Shown one piece after another: positions 50,701 to 64,000 of a DNA stretch of 64,000 nucleotides. The DNA lies in assembly GCF_964340395.1 (NCBI RefSeq), contig NC_135556.1:3403501-3467500 (forward strand), in the 5' to 3' direction. How positions within the stretch are numbered: position 1 is the first letter of the stretch; every line of letters starts with the position of its first letter. The position numbers and the translations under genes are program-made. The notes beneath the pieces are model-generated. The model was not told where the DNA came from, made no database searches, and saw only the letters and a program-made list of their open reading frames with translations. The DNA comes from Glandiceps talaboti (Eukaryota > Hemichordata > Enteropneusta > Spengelidae).

Positions 50701-53700
50701 CTACCAAATATATTGTATTTGCCTTGGGCAGTCACAAACTATAGACAGTCCTACTAAATAAATACTACCAAATATATTGTATTTGCCTTGGACAGTCACA
50801 AACTATAGACAGTCATACTAAATAAATGCTACCAAATCCATTGTATTGCCCTTGGACAGTCACAAACTATAGACAGTCCTACTAAATTAATGCTACCAAA
50901 TATATTGTATTGGCATTGGGCAGTCACAAACTATAGACAGTCATAGTAAATAAATGCTACCAAATATATTGTATTGGCCTTGGACAGTCACAAACTATAG
51001 ACAGTCATACTAAATAAATGCTACCAAATATATTGTATTGGCCTTGGGCAGTCACAAACTATAGACAGTTCTACTAAATCAATACTACCAAATATATTAT
51101 ATTGGCCTTGGGCAGTCACAAACTATAGACAGTCCTACTAAATAAATACTACCAAATATATTATATTGGCCTTGGACAGTCACAATCTATAGACAGTCAT
51201 AGTAAATAAATACTACCAAATATATTGTATTGGCCTTGGACAGTCACAAACTACAGACAGTCATAGTAAATAAATACTACCAAATATATTGTATTGGCCT
51301 TGGACAGTCACAAACTATAGACAGTCATACTAAATAAATACTACCAAATATATTGTATTGGCCTTGGGCAGTCACAAACTATAGACAGTCCTACTAAATA
51401 AATACTACCAAATATATTGTATTTGCCATGGGCAGTCACAAACTATAGACAGTCCTACTAAATAAATACTACCAAATATATTGTATTTGCCTTGGACAGT
51501 CACAAACTATAGACAGTCATACTAAATAAATGCTACCAAATCCATTGTATTGCCCTTGGACAGTCACAAACTATAGACAGTCCTACTAAATTAATGCTAC
51601 CAAATATATTGTATTGGCCTTGGGCAGTCACAAACTATAGACAGTCATAGTAAATAAATACTACCAAATATATTGTATTTGCCTTGGACAGTCACAAACT
51701 ATAGACAGTCCTACTAAATTAATGCTACCAAATATATTGTATTGGCCTTGGGCAGTCACAAACTATAGACAGTCATAGTAAATAAATGCTACCAAATATA
51801 TTGTATTTGCCTTGGACAGTCACAAACTATAGACAGTCCTACTAAATAAATATTACCAAATATATTGTATTGGCCTTGGACAGTCACAAACTATAGACAG
51901 TCATAGTATATAAATACTACCAAATATATTGTATTGGCCTTGGACAGTCACAAACTATAGACAGTCATACTAAATAAATGCTACCAAATATATTGTATTG
52001 GCCTTGGGCAGTCACAAACTATAGACAGTTCTACTAAATCAATACTACCAAATATATTGTATTGGCCTTGGACAGTCACAAACTATAGACAGTCATACTA
52101 AATAAATACTACCAAATATATTATATTGGCCTTGGACAGTCACAAACTATAGACAGTCATACTAAATAAATGCTACCAAATATATTGTATTGGCCTTGGG
52201 CAGTCACAAACTATAGACAGTCATAGTAAATAAATACTACCAAATATATTGTATTGGCCTTGGACAGTCACAAACTATAGACAGTCTTACTAAATAAATG
52301 CTACCAAATATATTGTATTGGCCTTGGGCACTCACAAACTATAGAGAGTCATAGTAAATAAATACTACCAAATATGTTGTATTGGCCTTGGAAAGTCACA
52401 AACTATAGACAGTCCTACTAAATAAATACTACCAAATATATTGTATTGGCCTTGGACAGTCACAAACTATAGACAGTCATACTAAATAAATGCTACCAAA
52501 TATATTGTATTGGCCTTTGATAGTCAGAAAAAATATAGACAGTCATACTAAATAAATACTACCAAATATATTGTATTTGCCTTGGACAGTCACAAACTAT
52601 AGACAGTCCTACTAAATAAATGCTACCAAATATATTGTATTGGCCTTGGACAGTCACAAACTATAGACAGTCATACTAAATAAATGCTACCAAATATATT
52701 GTATTGGCCTTGGGCAGTCACAAACTATAGACAGTTCTACTAAATCAATACTACCAAATATATTATATTGGCCTTGGGCAGTCACAAACTATAGACAGTC
52801 CTACTAAATAAATACTACCAAATATATTATATTGGCCTTGGACAGTCACAATCTATAGACAGTCATAGTAAATAAATACTACCAAATATATTGTATTGGC
52901 CTTGGACAGTCACAAACTACAGACAGTCATAGTAAATAAATACTACCAAATATATTGTATTGGCCTTGGACAGTCACAAACTATAGACAGTCATACTAAA
53001 TAAATACTACCAAATATATTGTATTGGCCTTGGGCAGTCACAAACTATAGACAGTCCTACTAAATAAATACTACCAAATATATTGTATTTGCCTTGGGCA
53101 GTCACAAACTATAGACAGTCCTACTAAATAAATACTACCAAATATATTGTATTTGCCTTGGACAGTCACAAACTATAGACAGTCATACTAAATAAATGCT
53201 ACCAAATCCATTGTATTGCCCTTGGACAGTCACAAACTATAGACAGTCCTACTAAATTAATGCTACCAAATATATTGTATTGGCCTTGGGCAGTCACAAA
53301 CTATAGACAGTCATAGTAAATAAATACTACCAAATATATTGTATTTGCCTTGGACAGTCACAAACTATAGACAGTCCTACTAAATTAATGCTACCAAATA
53401 TATTGTATTGGCCTTGGGCAGTCACAAACTATAGACAGTCATAGTAAATAAATGCTACCAAATATATTGTATTTGCCTTGGACAGTCACAAACTATAGAC
53501 AGTCCTACTAAATAAATATTACCAAATATATTGTATTGGCCTTGGACAGTCACAAACTATAGACAGTCATAGTATATAAATACAACCAAATATATTGTAT
53601 TGGCCTTGGACAGTCAGAAAAAATATAGACAGTCATACTAAATAAATACTACTAAATATATTGTATTTGCCTTGGACAGTCACAAACTATAGACAGTCCT

Positions 53701-56700
53701 ACTAAATAAATGCTACCAAATATATTGTATTTGCCTTGGACAGTCACAAACTATAGACAGTCCTACTAAATTAATGCTACCAAATATATTGTATTGGCCT
53801 TGGGCAGTCACAAACTATAGACAGTCATAGTAAATAAATGCTACCAAATATATTGTATTTGCCTTGGACAGTCACAAACTATAGACAGTCCTACTAAATT
53901 AATGCTACCAAATATATTATATTGGCCTTGGGCAGTCACAAACTATAGACAGTCATACTAAATAAATGCTACCAAATATATTGTATTGGCCTTGGAAAGT
54001 CACAAACTATAGACAGTCATACTAAATAAATGCTACCAAATATATTGTATTGGCCTTGGACAGTCACAAACTATAGACAGTCATACTAAATAAATGCTAC
54101 CAAATATATTGTATTTGCCTTGGACAGTCACAAACTATAGACAGTCCTACTAAATAAATACTACCAAATATATTGTATTTGCCTTGGACAGTCACAAACT
54201 ATAGACAGTCCTACTAAATAAATGCTACCAAATATATTGTATTGGCCTTGGACAGTCACAAACTATAGACAGTCATACTAAATAAATGCTACCAAATATA
54301 TTGTATTGGCCTTGGGCAGTCACAAACTATAGACAGTTCTACTAAATCAATACTACCAAATATATTGTATTGGCCTTGGACAGTCACAAACTATAGACAG
54401 TCATACTAAATAAATACTACCAAATATATTATATTGGCCTTGGACAGTCACAAACTATAGACAGTCATACTAAATAAATGCTACCAAATATATTGTATTG
54501 GCCTTGGGCAGTCACAAACTATAGACAGTCATAGTAAATAAATACTACCAAATATATTGTATTGGCCTTGGACAGTCACAAACTATAGACAGTCTTACTA
54601 AATAAATGCTACCAAATATATTGTATTGGCCTTGGGCACTCACAAACTATAGAGAGTCATAGTAAATAAATACTACCAAATATGTTGTATTGGCCTTGGA
54701 AAGTCACAAACTATAGACAGTCCTACTAAATAAATACTACCAAATATATTGTATTGGCCTTGGACAGTCACAAACTATAGACAGTCATACTAAATAAATG
54801 CTACCAAATATATTGTATTGGCCTTTGATAGTCAGAAAAAATATAGACAGTCATACTAAATAAATACTACCAAATATATTGTATTTGCCTTGGACAGTCA
54901 CAAACTATAGACAGTCCTACTAAATAAATGCTACCAAATATATTGTATTGGCCTTGGACAGTCACAAACTATAGACAGTCATACTAAATAAATGCTACCA
55001 AATATATTGTATTGGCCTTGGGCAGTCACAAACTATAGACAGTTCTACTAAATCAATACTACCAAATATATTATATTGGCCTTGGGCAGTCACAAACTAT
55101 AGACAGTCCTACTAAATAAATACTACCAAATATATTATATTGGCCTTGGACAGTCACAATCTATAGACAGTCATAGTAAATAAATACTACCAAATATATT
55201 GTATTGGCCTTGGACAGTCACAAACTACAGACAGTCATAGTAAATAAATACTACCAAATATATTGTATTGGCCTTGGACAGTCACAAACTATAGACAGTC
55301 ATACTAAATAAATACTACCAAATATATTGTATTGGCCTTGGGCAGTCACAAACTATAGACAGTCCTACTAAATAAATACTACCAAATATATTGTATTTGC
55401 CTTGGGCAGTCACAAACTATAGACAGTCCTACTAAATAAATACTACCAAATATATTGTATTTGCCTTGGACAGTCACAAACTATAGACAGTCATACTAAA
55501 TAAATGCTACCAAATCCATTGTATTGCCCTTGGACAGTCACAAACTATAGACAGTCCTACTAAATTAATGCTACCAAATATATTGTATTGGCCTTGGGCA
55601 GTCACAAACTATAGACAGTCATAGTAAATAAATACTACCAAATATATTGTATTTGCCTTGGACAGTCACAAACTATAGACAGTCCTACTAAATTAATGCT
55701 ACCAAATATATTGTATTGGCCTTGGGCAGTCACAAACTATAGACAGTCATAGTAAATAAATGCTACCAAATATATTGTATTTGCCTTGGACAGTCACAAA
55801 CTATAGACAGTCCTACTAAATAAATATTACCAAATATATTGTATTGGCCTTGGACAGTCACAAACTATAGACAGTCATAGTATATAAATACAACCAAATA
55901 TATTGTATTGGCCTTGGACAGTCAGAAAAAATATAGACAGTCATACTAAATAAATACTACTAAATATATTGTATTTGCCTTGGACAGTCACAAACTATAG
56001 ACAGTCCTACTAAATAAATGCTACCAAATATATTGTATTTGCCTTGGACAGTCACAAACTATAGACAGTCCTACTAAATTAATGCTACCAAATATATTGT
56101 ATTGGCCTTGGGCAGTCACAAACTATAGACAGTCATAGTAAATAAATGCTACCAAATATATTGTATTTGCCTTGGACAGTCACAAACTATAGACAGTCCT
56201 ACTAAATAAATACTACCAAATATATTGTATTTGCCTTGGACAGTCACAAACTATAGACAGTCCTACTAAATTAATGCTACCAAATATATTATATTGGCCT
56301 TGGGCAGTCACAAACTATAGACAGTCATACTAAATAAATGCTACCAAATATATTGTATTGGCCTTGTAAAGTCACAAACTATAGACAGTCATACTAAATA
56401 AATGCTACCAAATATATTGTATTGGCCTTGGACAGTCACAAACTATAGACAGTCATACTAAATAAATACTACCAAATATATTGTATTGGCCTTGGACAGT
56501 CAGAAAAAATATAGACAGTCATAGTAAATAAATACTACCAAATATATTGTATTGGCCTTGGACAGTCACAAACTACAGACAGTCATAGTAAATAAATACT
56601 ACCAAATATATTGTATTGGCCTTGGACAGTCACAAACTATAGACAGTCATACTAAATAAATACTACCAAATATATTGTATTGGCCTTGGGCAGTCAAAAA

Positions 56701-57700
56701 CTATAGACAGTCCTACTAAATAAATACTACCAAATATATTGTATTTGCCTTGGGCAGTCACAAACTATAGACAGTCCTACTAAATAAATACTACCAAATA
56801 TATTGTATTTGCCTTGGACAGTCACAAACTATAGACAGTCATACTAAATAAATGCTACCAAATCCATTGTATTGCCCTTGGACAGTCACAAACTATAGAC
56901 AGTCCTACTAAATTAATGCTACCAAATATATTGTATTGGCCTTGGGCAGTCACAAACTATAGACAGTCATAGTAAATAAATACTACCAAATATATTGTAT
57001 TTGCCTTGGACAGTCACAAACTATAGACAGTCCTACTAAATTAATGCTACCAAATATATTGTATTGGCCTTGGGCAGTCACAAACTATAGACAGTCATAG
57101 TAAATAAATGCTACCAAATATATTGTATTTGCCTTGGACAGTCACAAACTATAGACAGTCCTACTAAATAAATATTACCAAATATATTGTATTGGCCTTG
57201 GACAGTCACAAACTATAGACAGTCATAGTATATAAATACAACCAAATATATTGTATTGGCCTTGGACAGTCAGAAAAAATATAGACAGTCATACTAAATA
57301 AATACTACTAAATATATTGTATTTGCCTTGGACAGTCACAAACTATAGACAGTCCTACTAAATAAATGCTACCAAATATATTGTATTTGCCTTGGACAGT
57401 CACAAACTATAGACAGTCCTACTAAATTAATGCTACCAAATATATTGTATTGGCCTTGGGCAGTCACAAACTATAGACAGTCATAGTAAATAAATGCTAC
57501 CAAATATATTGTATTTGCCTTGGACAGTCACAAACTATAGACAGTCCTACTAAATTAATGCTACCAAATATATTGTATTGGCCTTGGGCAGTCACAAACT
57601 ATAGACAGTCATACTAAATAAATGCTACCAAATATATTGTATTGGCCTTGGAAAGTCACAAACTATAGACAGTCATACTAAATAAATGCTACCAAATATA
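47700..57700. repeat. Mixed higher-order region, 32/37/36-monomer spacings
   Basis: The paired variant agtcttac followed by gggcactcac occurs at 47861, 49913, 52283 and 54591 (spacings 2052, 2370 and 2308 bp). The tacaacc variant occurs at 53581, 55889 and 57237 (2308 and 1348 bp). Residuals from multiples of 64 equal the number of +2 monomers. This is a higher-order repeat whose length changed between copies. Confidence 0.85.
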
Positions 57701-60700
57701 TTGTATTGGCCTTGGACAGTCACAAACTATAGACAGTCATACTAAATAAATACTACCAAATATATTGTATTGGCCTTGGACAGTCAGAAAAAATATAGAC
57801 AGTCATAGTAAATAAATACTACCAAATATATTGTATTTGCCTTGGACAGTCACAAACTATAGACAGTCATACTAAATAAATGCTTCCAAATATATTGTAT
57901 TGGCCTTGGACAGTCACAAACTATAGACAGTAATACTAAATAAATGCTACCAAATATATTGTATTGGCCTTGGGCAGTCACAAACTATAGACAGTCCTAC
58001 TAAATAAATACTACCAAATATATTGTATTGGCCTTGGGCAGTCACAAAATATAGACAGTCATAGTAAATAAATACTACCAAATATATTGTATTGGCCTTG
58101 GACAGTCAGAAAAAATATAGACAGTCATAGTAAATACATACTACCAAATATATTGTATTTGCCTTGGACAGTCACAAACTATAGACAGTCCTACTAAATA
58201 AATGCTACCAAATATATTGCATTTGCCTTGGACAGTCACAAACTATAGACAGTCATACTAAATAAATGCTTCCAAATATATTGTATTGGCCTTGGACAGT
58301 CACAAACTATAGACAGTCCTACTAAATAAATACTACCAAATATATTGTATTTGCCTTGGGCAGTCACAAACTATAGACAGTCATACTAAATAAATGCTAC
58401 CAAATATATTGTATTGGCCTTGGGCAGTCACAAACTATAGAGAGTCATAGTAAATAAATAATACCAAATATATTGTATTGGCCTTGGACAGTCACAAACT
58501 ATAGACAGTCCTACTAAATAAATACTACCAAATATATTGTATTGGCCTTGGACAGTCACAAACTATAGAGAGTCATACTAAATAAATGCTACCAAATATA
58601 TTGTATTGGCCTTGGAAAGTCACAAACTATAGACAGTCATACTAAATAAATGCTACCAAATATATTGTATTGGCCTTGGACAGTCACAAACTATAGACAG
58701 TCATACTAAATAAATACTACCAAATATATTGTATTGGCCTTGGACAGTCAGAAAAAATATAGACAGTCATAGTAAATAAATACTACCAAATATATTGTAT
58801 TTGCCTTGGACAGTCACAAACTATAGACAGTCATACTAAATAAATGCTTCCAAATATATTGTATTGGCCTTGGACAGTCACAAACTATAGACAGTAATAC
58901 TAAATAAATGCTACCAAATATATTGTATTGGCCTTGGGCAGTCACAAACTATAGACAGTCCTACTAAATAAATACTACCAAATATATTGTATTGGCCTTG
59001 GGCAGTCACAAAATATAGACAGTCATAGTAAATAAATACTACCAAATATATTGTATTGGCCTTGGACAGTCAGAAAAAATATAGACAGTCATAGTAAATA
59101 AATACTACCAAATATATTGTATTTGCCTTGGACAGTCACAAACTATAGACAGTCCTACTAAATAAATGCTACCAAATATATTGCATTTGCCTTGGACAGT
59201 CACAAACTATAGACAGTCATACTAAATAAATGCTTCCAAATATATTGTATTGGCCTTGGACAGTCACAAACTATAGACAGTCCTACTAAATAAATACTAC
59301 CAAATATATTGTATTTGCCTTGGGCAGTCACAAACTATAGACAGTCATACTAAATAAATGCTACCAAATATATTGTATTGGCCTTGGGCAGTCACAAACT
59401 ATAGAGAGTCATAGTAAATAAATAATACCAAATATATTGTATTGGCCTTGGACAGTCACAAACTATAGACAGTCCTACTAAATAAATACTACCAAATATA
59501 TTGTATTGGCCTTGGACAGTCACAAACTATAGAGAGTCATACTAAATAAATACTACCAAATATATTGTATTGGCCATGGACAGTCAGAAAAAATATAGAC
59601 AGTCATACTAAATAAGTACTACCAAATATATTGTATTGGCCTTGGGCAGTCACAAACTACAGACTGTCATACTAAATAAATACTACCAAATATATTGTAT
59701 TGGCCTTGGACAGTCACAAACTACAGACAGTTATAGTAAATAAATACTACCAAATATATTGTATTGGCCTTGGACAGTCACAAACTATAGACAGTCCTAC
59801 TAAATAAATGCTACCAAATATATTGTATTTGCCTTGGGCAGTCACAAACTATAGACAGTCATAGTAAATAAATACTACCAAATATATTGTATTGGCCTTG
59901 GACAGTCACAAACTACAGACAGTTATAGTAAATAAATACTACCAAATATATTGTATTGGCCTTTGACAGTCACAAACTACATACAGTTATAGTAAATAAA
60001 TACTACCAAATATATTGTATTGGCCTTTGACAGTCACAAACTATAGACAGTCATACTAAATAAATACTACCAAATATATTGTATTGGCCTTGGGCAGTCA
60101 CAAACTATAGACAGTCATAGTAAATAAATGCTACCAAATATATTGTATTGGCCTTGGGCAGTCACAAACTATAGACAGTCATACTAAATAAATGCTACCA
60201 AATATATTGTATTGGCCTTGGAAAGTCACAAACTATAGACAGTCCTACTAAATAAATACTACCAAATATATTGTATTGGCCTTGGGCAGTCACAAAATAT
60301 AGACAGTCATAGTAAATAAATACTACCAAATATATTGTATTGGCCTTGGACAGTCAGAAAAAATATAGACAGTCATAGTAAATAAATACTACCAAATATA
60401 TTGTATTGGCCTTGGGCAGTCACAAACTATAGACAGTTATACTAAATAAATGATACCAAATATATTGTATTGGCCTTGGACAGTTACAAACTTTAGACAG
60501 TCCTACTAAATAAATACTACCAAATATATTGTATTTGCCTTGGGCAGTCACAAACTATAGACAGTCATAGTATATAAATACTACCAAATATATTGTATTG
60601 GCCTTGGACAGTTACAAACTATAGAGAGTCATACTAAATAAATATTACCAAATATATTGTATTGGCCATGGACAGTCAGAAAAAATATAGACAGTCATAC

Positions 60701-63506
60701 TAAATAAATACTACCAAATATATTGTATTGGCCTTGGACAGTCACAAACTATAGACAGTCATAGTATATAAATACTACCAAATATATTGTATTGGCCTTG
60801 GACAGTTACAAAATATAGACAGTCATACTAAATAAATACTACCAAATATATTGTATTGGCCTTGGACAGTCAGAAAAAATATAGACAGTCATAGTAAATA
60901 AATACTACCAAATATATTGTATTTGCCTTGGACAGTCACAAACTATAGACAGTCCTACTAAATAAATGCTACCAAATATATTGCATTTGCCTTGGACAGT
61001 CACAAACTATAGACAGTCATACTAAATAATGCTTCCAAATATATTGTATTGGCCTTGGACAGTCACAAACTATAGACAGTCCTACTAAATAAATACTACC
61101 AAATATATTGTATTTGCCTTGGGCAGTCACAAACTATAGACAGTCATACTAAATAAATGCTACCAAATATATTGTATTGGCCTTGGGCAGTCACAAACTA
61201 TAGAGAGTCATAGTAAATAAATAATACCAAATATATTGTATTGGCCTTGGACAGTCACAAACTATAGACAGTCCTACTAAATAAATACTACCAAATATAT
61301 TGTATTGGCCTTGGACAGTCACAAACTATAGAGAGTCATACTAAGTAAATACTACCAAATATATTGTATTGGCCATGGACAGTCAGAAAAAATATAGACA
61401 GTCATACTAAATAAGTACTACCAAATATATTGTATTGGCCTTGGGCAGTCACAAACTATAGACAGTTATACTAAATAAATGCTACCAAATATATTGTATT
61501 GGCCTTGGGCAGTCACAAACTATAGAGAGTCATAGTAAATAAATAATACCAAATATATTGTATTCGCCTTGGACAGTCACAAACTATAGACAGTCCTACT
61601 AAATAAATACTACCAAATATATTGTATTGGCCTTGGACAGTCACAAACTATAGACAGTCATAGTAAATAAATACTACCAAATATATTGTATTGGCCTTGG
61701 ACAGTTACAAACTATAGACAGTCCTACTAAATAAATACTACCAAATATATTGTATTTGCCTTGGGCAGTCACAAACTATAGACAGTCATAGTATATAAAT
61801 ACTACCAAATATATTGTATTGGCCTTGGGCAGTCACAAACTATAGACAGTTATACTAAATAAATGCTACCAAATATATTGTATTGGCCTTGGGCAGTCAC
61901 AAACTATAGAGAGTCATAGTAAATAAATAATACCAAATATATTGTATTCGCCTTGGACAGTCACAAACTATAGACAGTCATAGTAAATAAATACTACCAA
62001 ATATATTGTATTGGCCTTGGACAGTTACAAACTATAGACAGTCCTACTAAATAAATACTACCAAATATATTGTATTTGCCTTGGGCAGTCACAAACTATA
62101 GACAGTCATAGTATATAAATACTACCAAATATATTGTATTGGCCTTGGACAGTTACAAACTTTAGACAGTCCTACTAAATAAATACTACCAAATATATTG
62201 TATTTGCCTTGGGCAGTCACAAACTATAGACAGTCATAGTATATAAATACTACCAAATATATTGTATTGGCCTTGGACAGTTACAAACTATAGAGAGTCA
62301 TACTAAATAAATATTACCAAATATATTGTATTGGCCATGGACAGTCAGAAAAGATATATAGACAGTCATACTAAATAAATACTACCAAATATATTGTATT
62401 GGCCTTGGACAGTCACAAACTATAGACAGTCATAGTATATAAATACTACCAAATATATTGTATTGGCCTTGGACAGTTACAAACTATAGACAGTCCTACT
62501 AAATAAATACTACCAAATATATTGTATTTGCCTTGGGCAGTCACAAACTATAGACAGTCATAGTAAATAAATACTACCAAATATATTGTATTGGCCTTGG
62601 GCAGTCACAAACTATAGACAGTCATACTAAATAAATGATACCAAATATATTGTATTGGCCTTGGGCAGTCACAAACTATAGAGAGTCATACTAAATAAAT
62701 GCTTCCAAATATATTCTATTGGCCTTGGACAGTCACAAACTATAGACAGTCCTACTAAATAAATACTACCAAATATATTGTATTGGCCTCGGACAGTCAC
62801 AAACTATAGACAGTCATACTAAATAAATGCTACCAAATATATTGTATTGGCCTTGGGCAGTCTCAAACTATAGACAGTCATAGTAAATAGATACTACCAA
62901 ATATATTGTATTGGCCTTGGACAGTCACAAACTATAGACAGTCATACTAAATAAATACTACTAAATATATTGTATTTGCCTTGGACAGTCACAAACTATA
63001 GACAGTCCTACTAAATAAATACTACCAAATATATTGTATTGGCCTTGGACAGTCACAAACTATAGACAGTCATACTAAATAAATACTACCAAATATATTG
63101 TATTGGCCTTGGACCGTCACAAACTACAGACAGTCATAGTAAATAAATACTACCAAATATATTGTATTGGCCTTGGACAGCCACAAACTATAGACAGTCA
63201 TAGTAAATAAATACTACCAAATATATTGTATTTGCCTTGGACAGTCACAAACTATAGACAGTCCTACTAAATAAATACTACCAAATGTATTGTATTGGCC
63301 TTGGACAGTCACAAACTATAGACAGTCATACTAAATAAATACTACCAAATATATTGTATTGACCTTGGACAGTCACAAACTATAGAGAGTCATACTAAAT
63401 AAATACTACCAAATATATTGTATTGACCTTGGACAGTCACAAACTATACTATAGACAGTCCTACTAAATATTACTAAAGATATTGTACTACCCTTTGACA
63501 GTCACA

Positions 63507-63543
63507 TCAATCGATCGATCGATCGATCGATCGATCGATCGAT

Positions 63544-63599
<56 letters not shown>

Positions 63600-63800
63600 A
63601 GATTGATTGATTGATTGATCGATCGATCGATCGATCGATCAATCAATCAATCAATCAATCAATCAACCAACCAACCAACCAACCAACCAACCAACCAACC
63701 AACCAATCAACCAACCAACCAACCAATCAATCAATTAATCAATCAAACAATCAACCAACCAACAACCAATCAACCAATCACCTACGTGATCATGCCCTAA
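63507..63800. repeat. Compound tetranucleotide repeat with perfect palindromes
   Basis: The order is (TCGA)9, (TTGA)n, (GATC)6, (AATC)6, then (AACC)n with AATC interruptions. Bases 63507-63550 form a perfect 44-bp palindrome and 63601-63656 a perfect 56-bp one. The two overlapping + strand frames rich in Asn, Gln and Ser are artefacts of the repeat. Confidence 0.97.
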
Positions 63801-63859
63801 ATCAATAAATTAAGATAGCAACAAAACAACGTACCACCAAACTCGAAAAAAGATCATTT

Positions 63860-64000
63860 AATTGATCAATCAACCAACCAACCAACCAACCAACCAACTA
63901 ACGAACCAACCAACCAACCAACCAACTAACCAATCAATCAATCAATCAATAAACTAACCAACCAACCAACTAGCCAACCAACCAACCAACCAACCAACCA
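63860..64000. repeat. (AACC)n/(AATC)n repeat, continuing beyond the window
   Basis: A second block of the same tetranucleotides follows a unique spacer of about 60 bases (63800-63860) and runs to the window edge. Confidence 0.95.

Larger units (their letters stand above)
25483..63506. repeat. 64-bp satellite DNA, about 590 tandem units (38 kb)
   Basis: The unit reads tattggccttggacagtc, acaaactatagacagtcata, ctaaataaatactacc, aaatatattg. The 64-bp period was checked from coordinates (for example acagtc at 26461 and 26525). Variation is concentrated at a few sites: tcata/tccta, ctaaa/gtaaa, tacta/tgcta, ttgga/ttggg and attgg/atttg. A +2-bp variant (cagtcagaaaaaatatag) recurs about 30 times, and a -1 variant (gagagcatag) occurs at about 27674 and 28954. 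There is no foreign insertion, no CpG in the consensus, and no open frame, as the unit carries stops and is not divisible by three. Only the first and last units are degenerate. It is typical of heterochromatic satellite DNA; the centromeric or other role is unknown. Confidence 0.99.

Noticed and set aside
25483-63506. CRISPR-like array
   Set aside because: The repeats are head-to-tail without spacers, there are no cas genes, and the context is eukaryotic.
25483-63506. CENP-B box or telomeric repeat in the satellite
   Set aside because: The consensus contains no CpG and no TTCG/CGGG core, and no TTAGGG-type units are present.
63611-63808. Asn/Gln-rich, prion-like open frames
   Set aside because: They are translations of AATC/AACC tetranucleotides, present in two overlapping frames, without gene context.
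1-64000. tRNA and rRNA genes
   Set aside because: No cloverleaf with A and B boxes and no conserved rRNA block was noticed by eye. A covariance-model scan would settle this.

Overview
This is an animal (metazoan) nuclear window dominated by non-coding repeats. The reasons are degenerate non-LTR retrotransposon tails of the CR1/L2 type, short non-autonomous DNA transposons, GT-AG bounded candidate exons, long dinucleotide tracts and very large simple satellites. It has no bacterial operons or ribosome binding sites. The AT-rich, CpG-poor background with retroelement ends of this style would fit a marine invertebrate, but I cannot fix the phylum from the sequence alone.

Layout. 1-330 is a 39-bp minisatellite. 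331-15900 is ordinary intergenic or intronic DNA. It holds several interspersed repeat families: a ~150-bp TIR element with 9-bp target duplications in three copies, two other families in three copies each, a third family with a rearranged copy, and a 30-bp inverted-repeat pair. It also holds a decayed retrotransposon C-terminus (9690-10260), microsatellites, and a few candidate exons of host genes. The best host signals are a terminal exon encoding a transmembrane helix plus cytoplasmic tail (+ strand, 14353-14556), a proline/tyrosine-rich terminal exon (+, 13648-13757), and a chain of four phase-compatible small exons on the - strand (3807 down to 942) that would make a 66-residue protein of unknown function.

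15930-63510 is a succession of unrelated tandem arrays: 42-bp (9 units), 27-bp (about 24 units, split by a CR1/L2 fragment), 49-bp (about 122 units, split by one small insertion), and a 64-bp satellite of about 590 units filling 38 kb without any foreign insertion. The 64-bp array has nested higher-order duplications of 20, 38 and 91 monomers and a mixed 32/37/36-monomer region. The window ends in a compound tetranucleotide repeat containing perfect palindromes.

No complete, recognisable protein-coding gene is present. Long open frames inside the minisatellites come from unit lengths divisible by three. All gene models were read by eye and are provisional.
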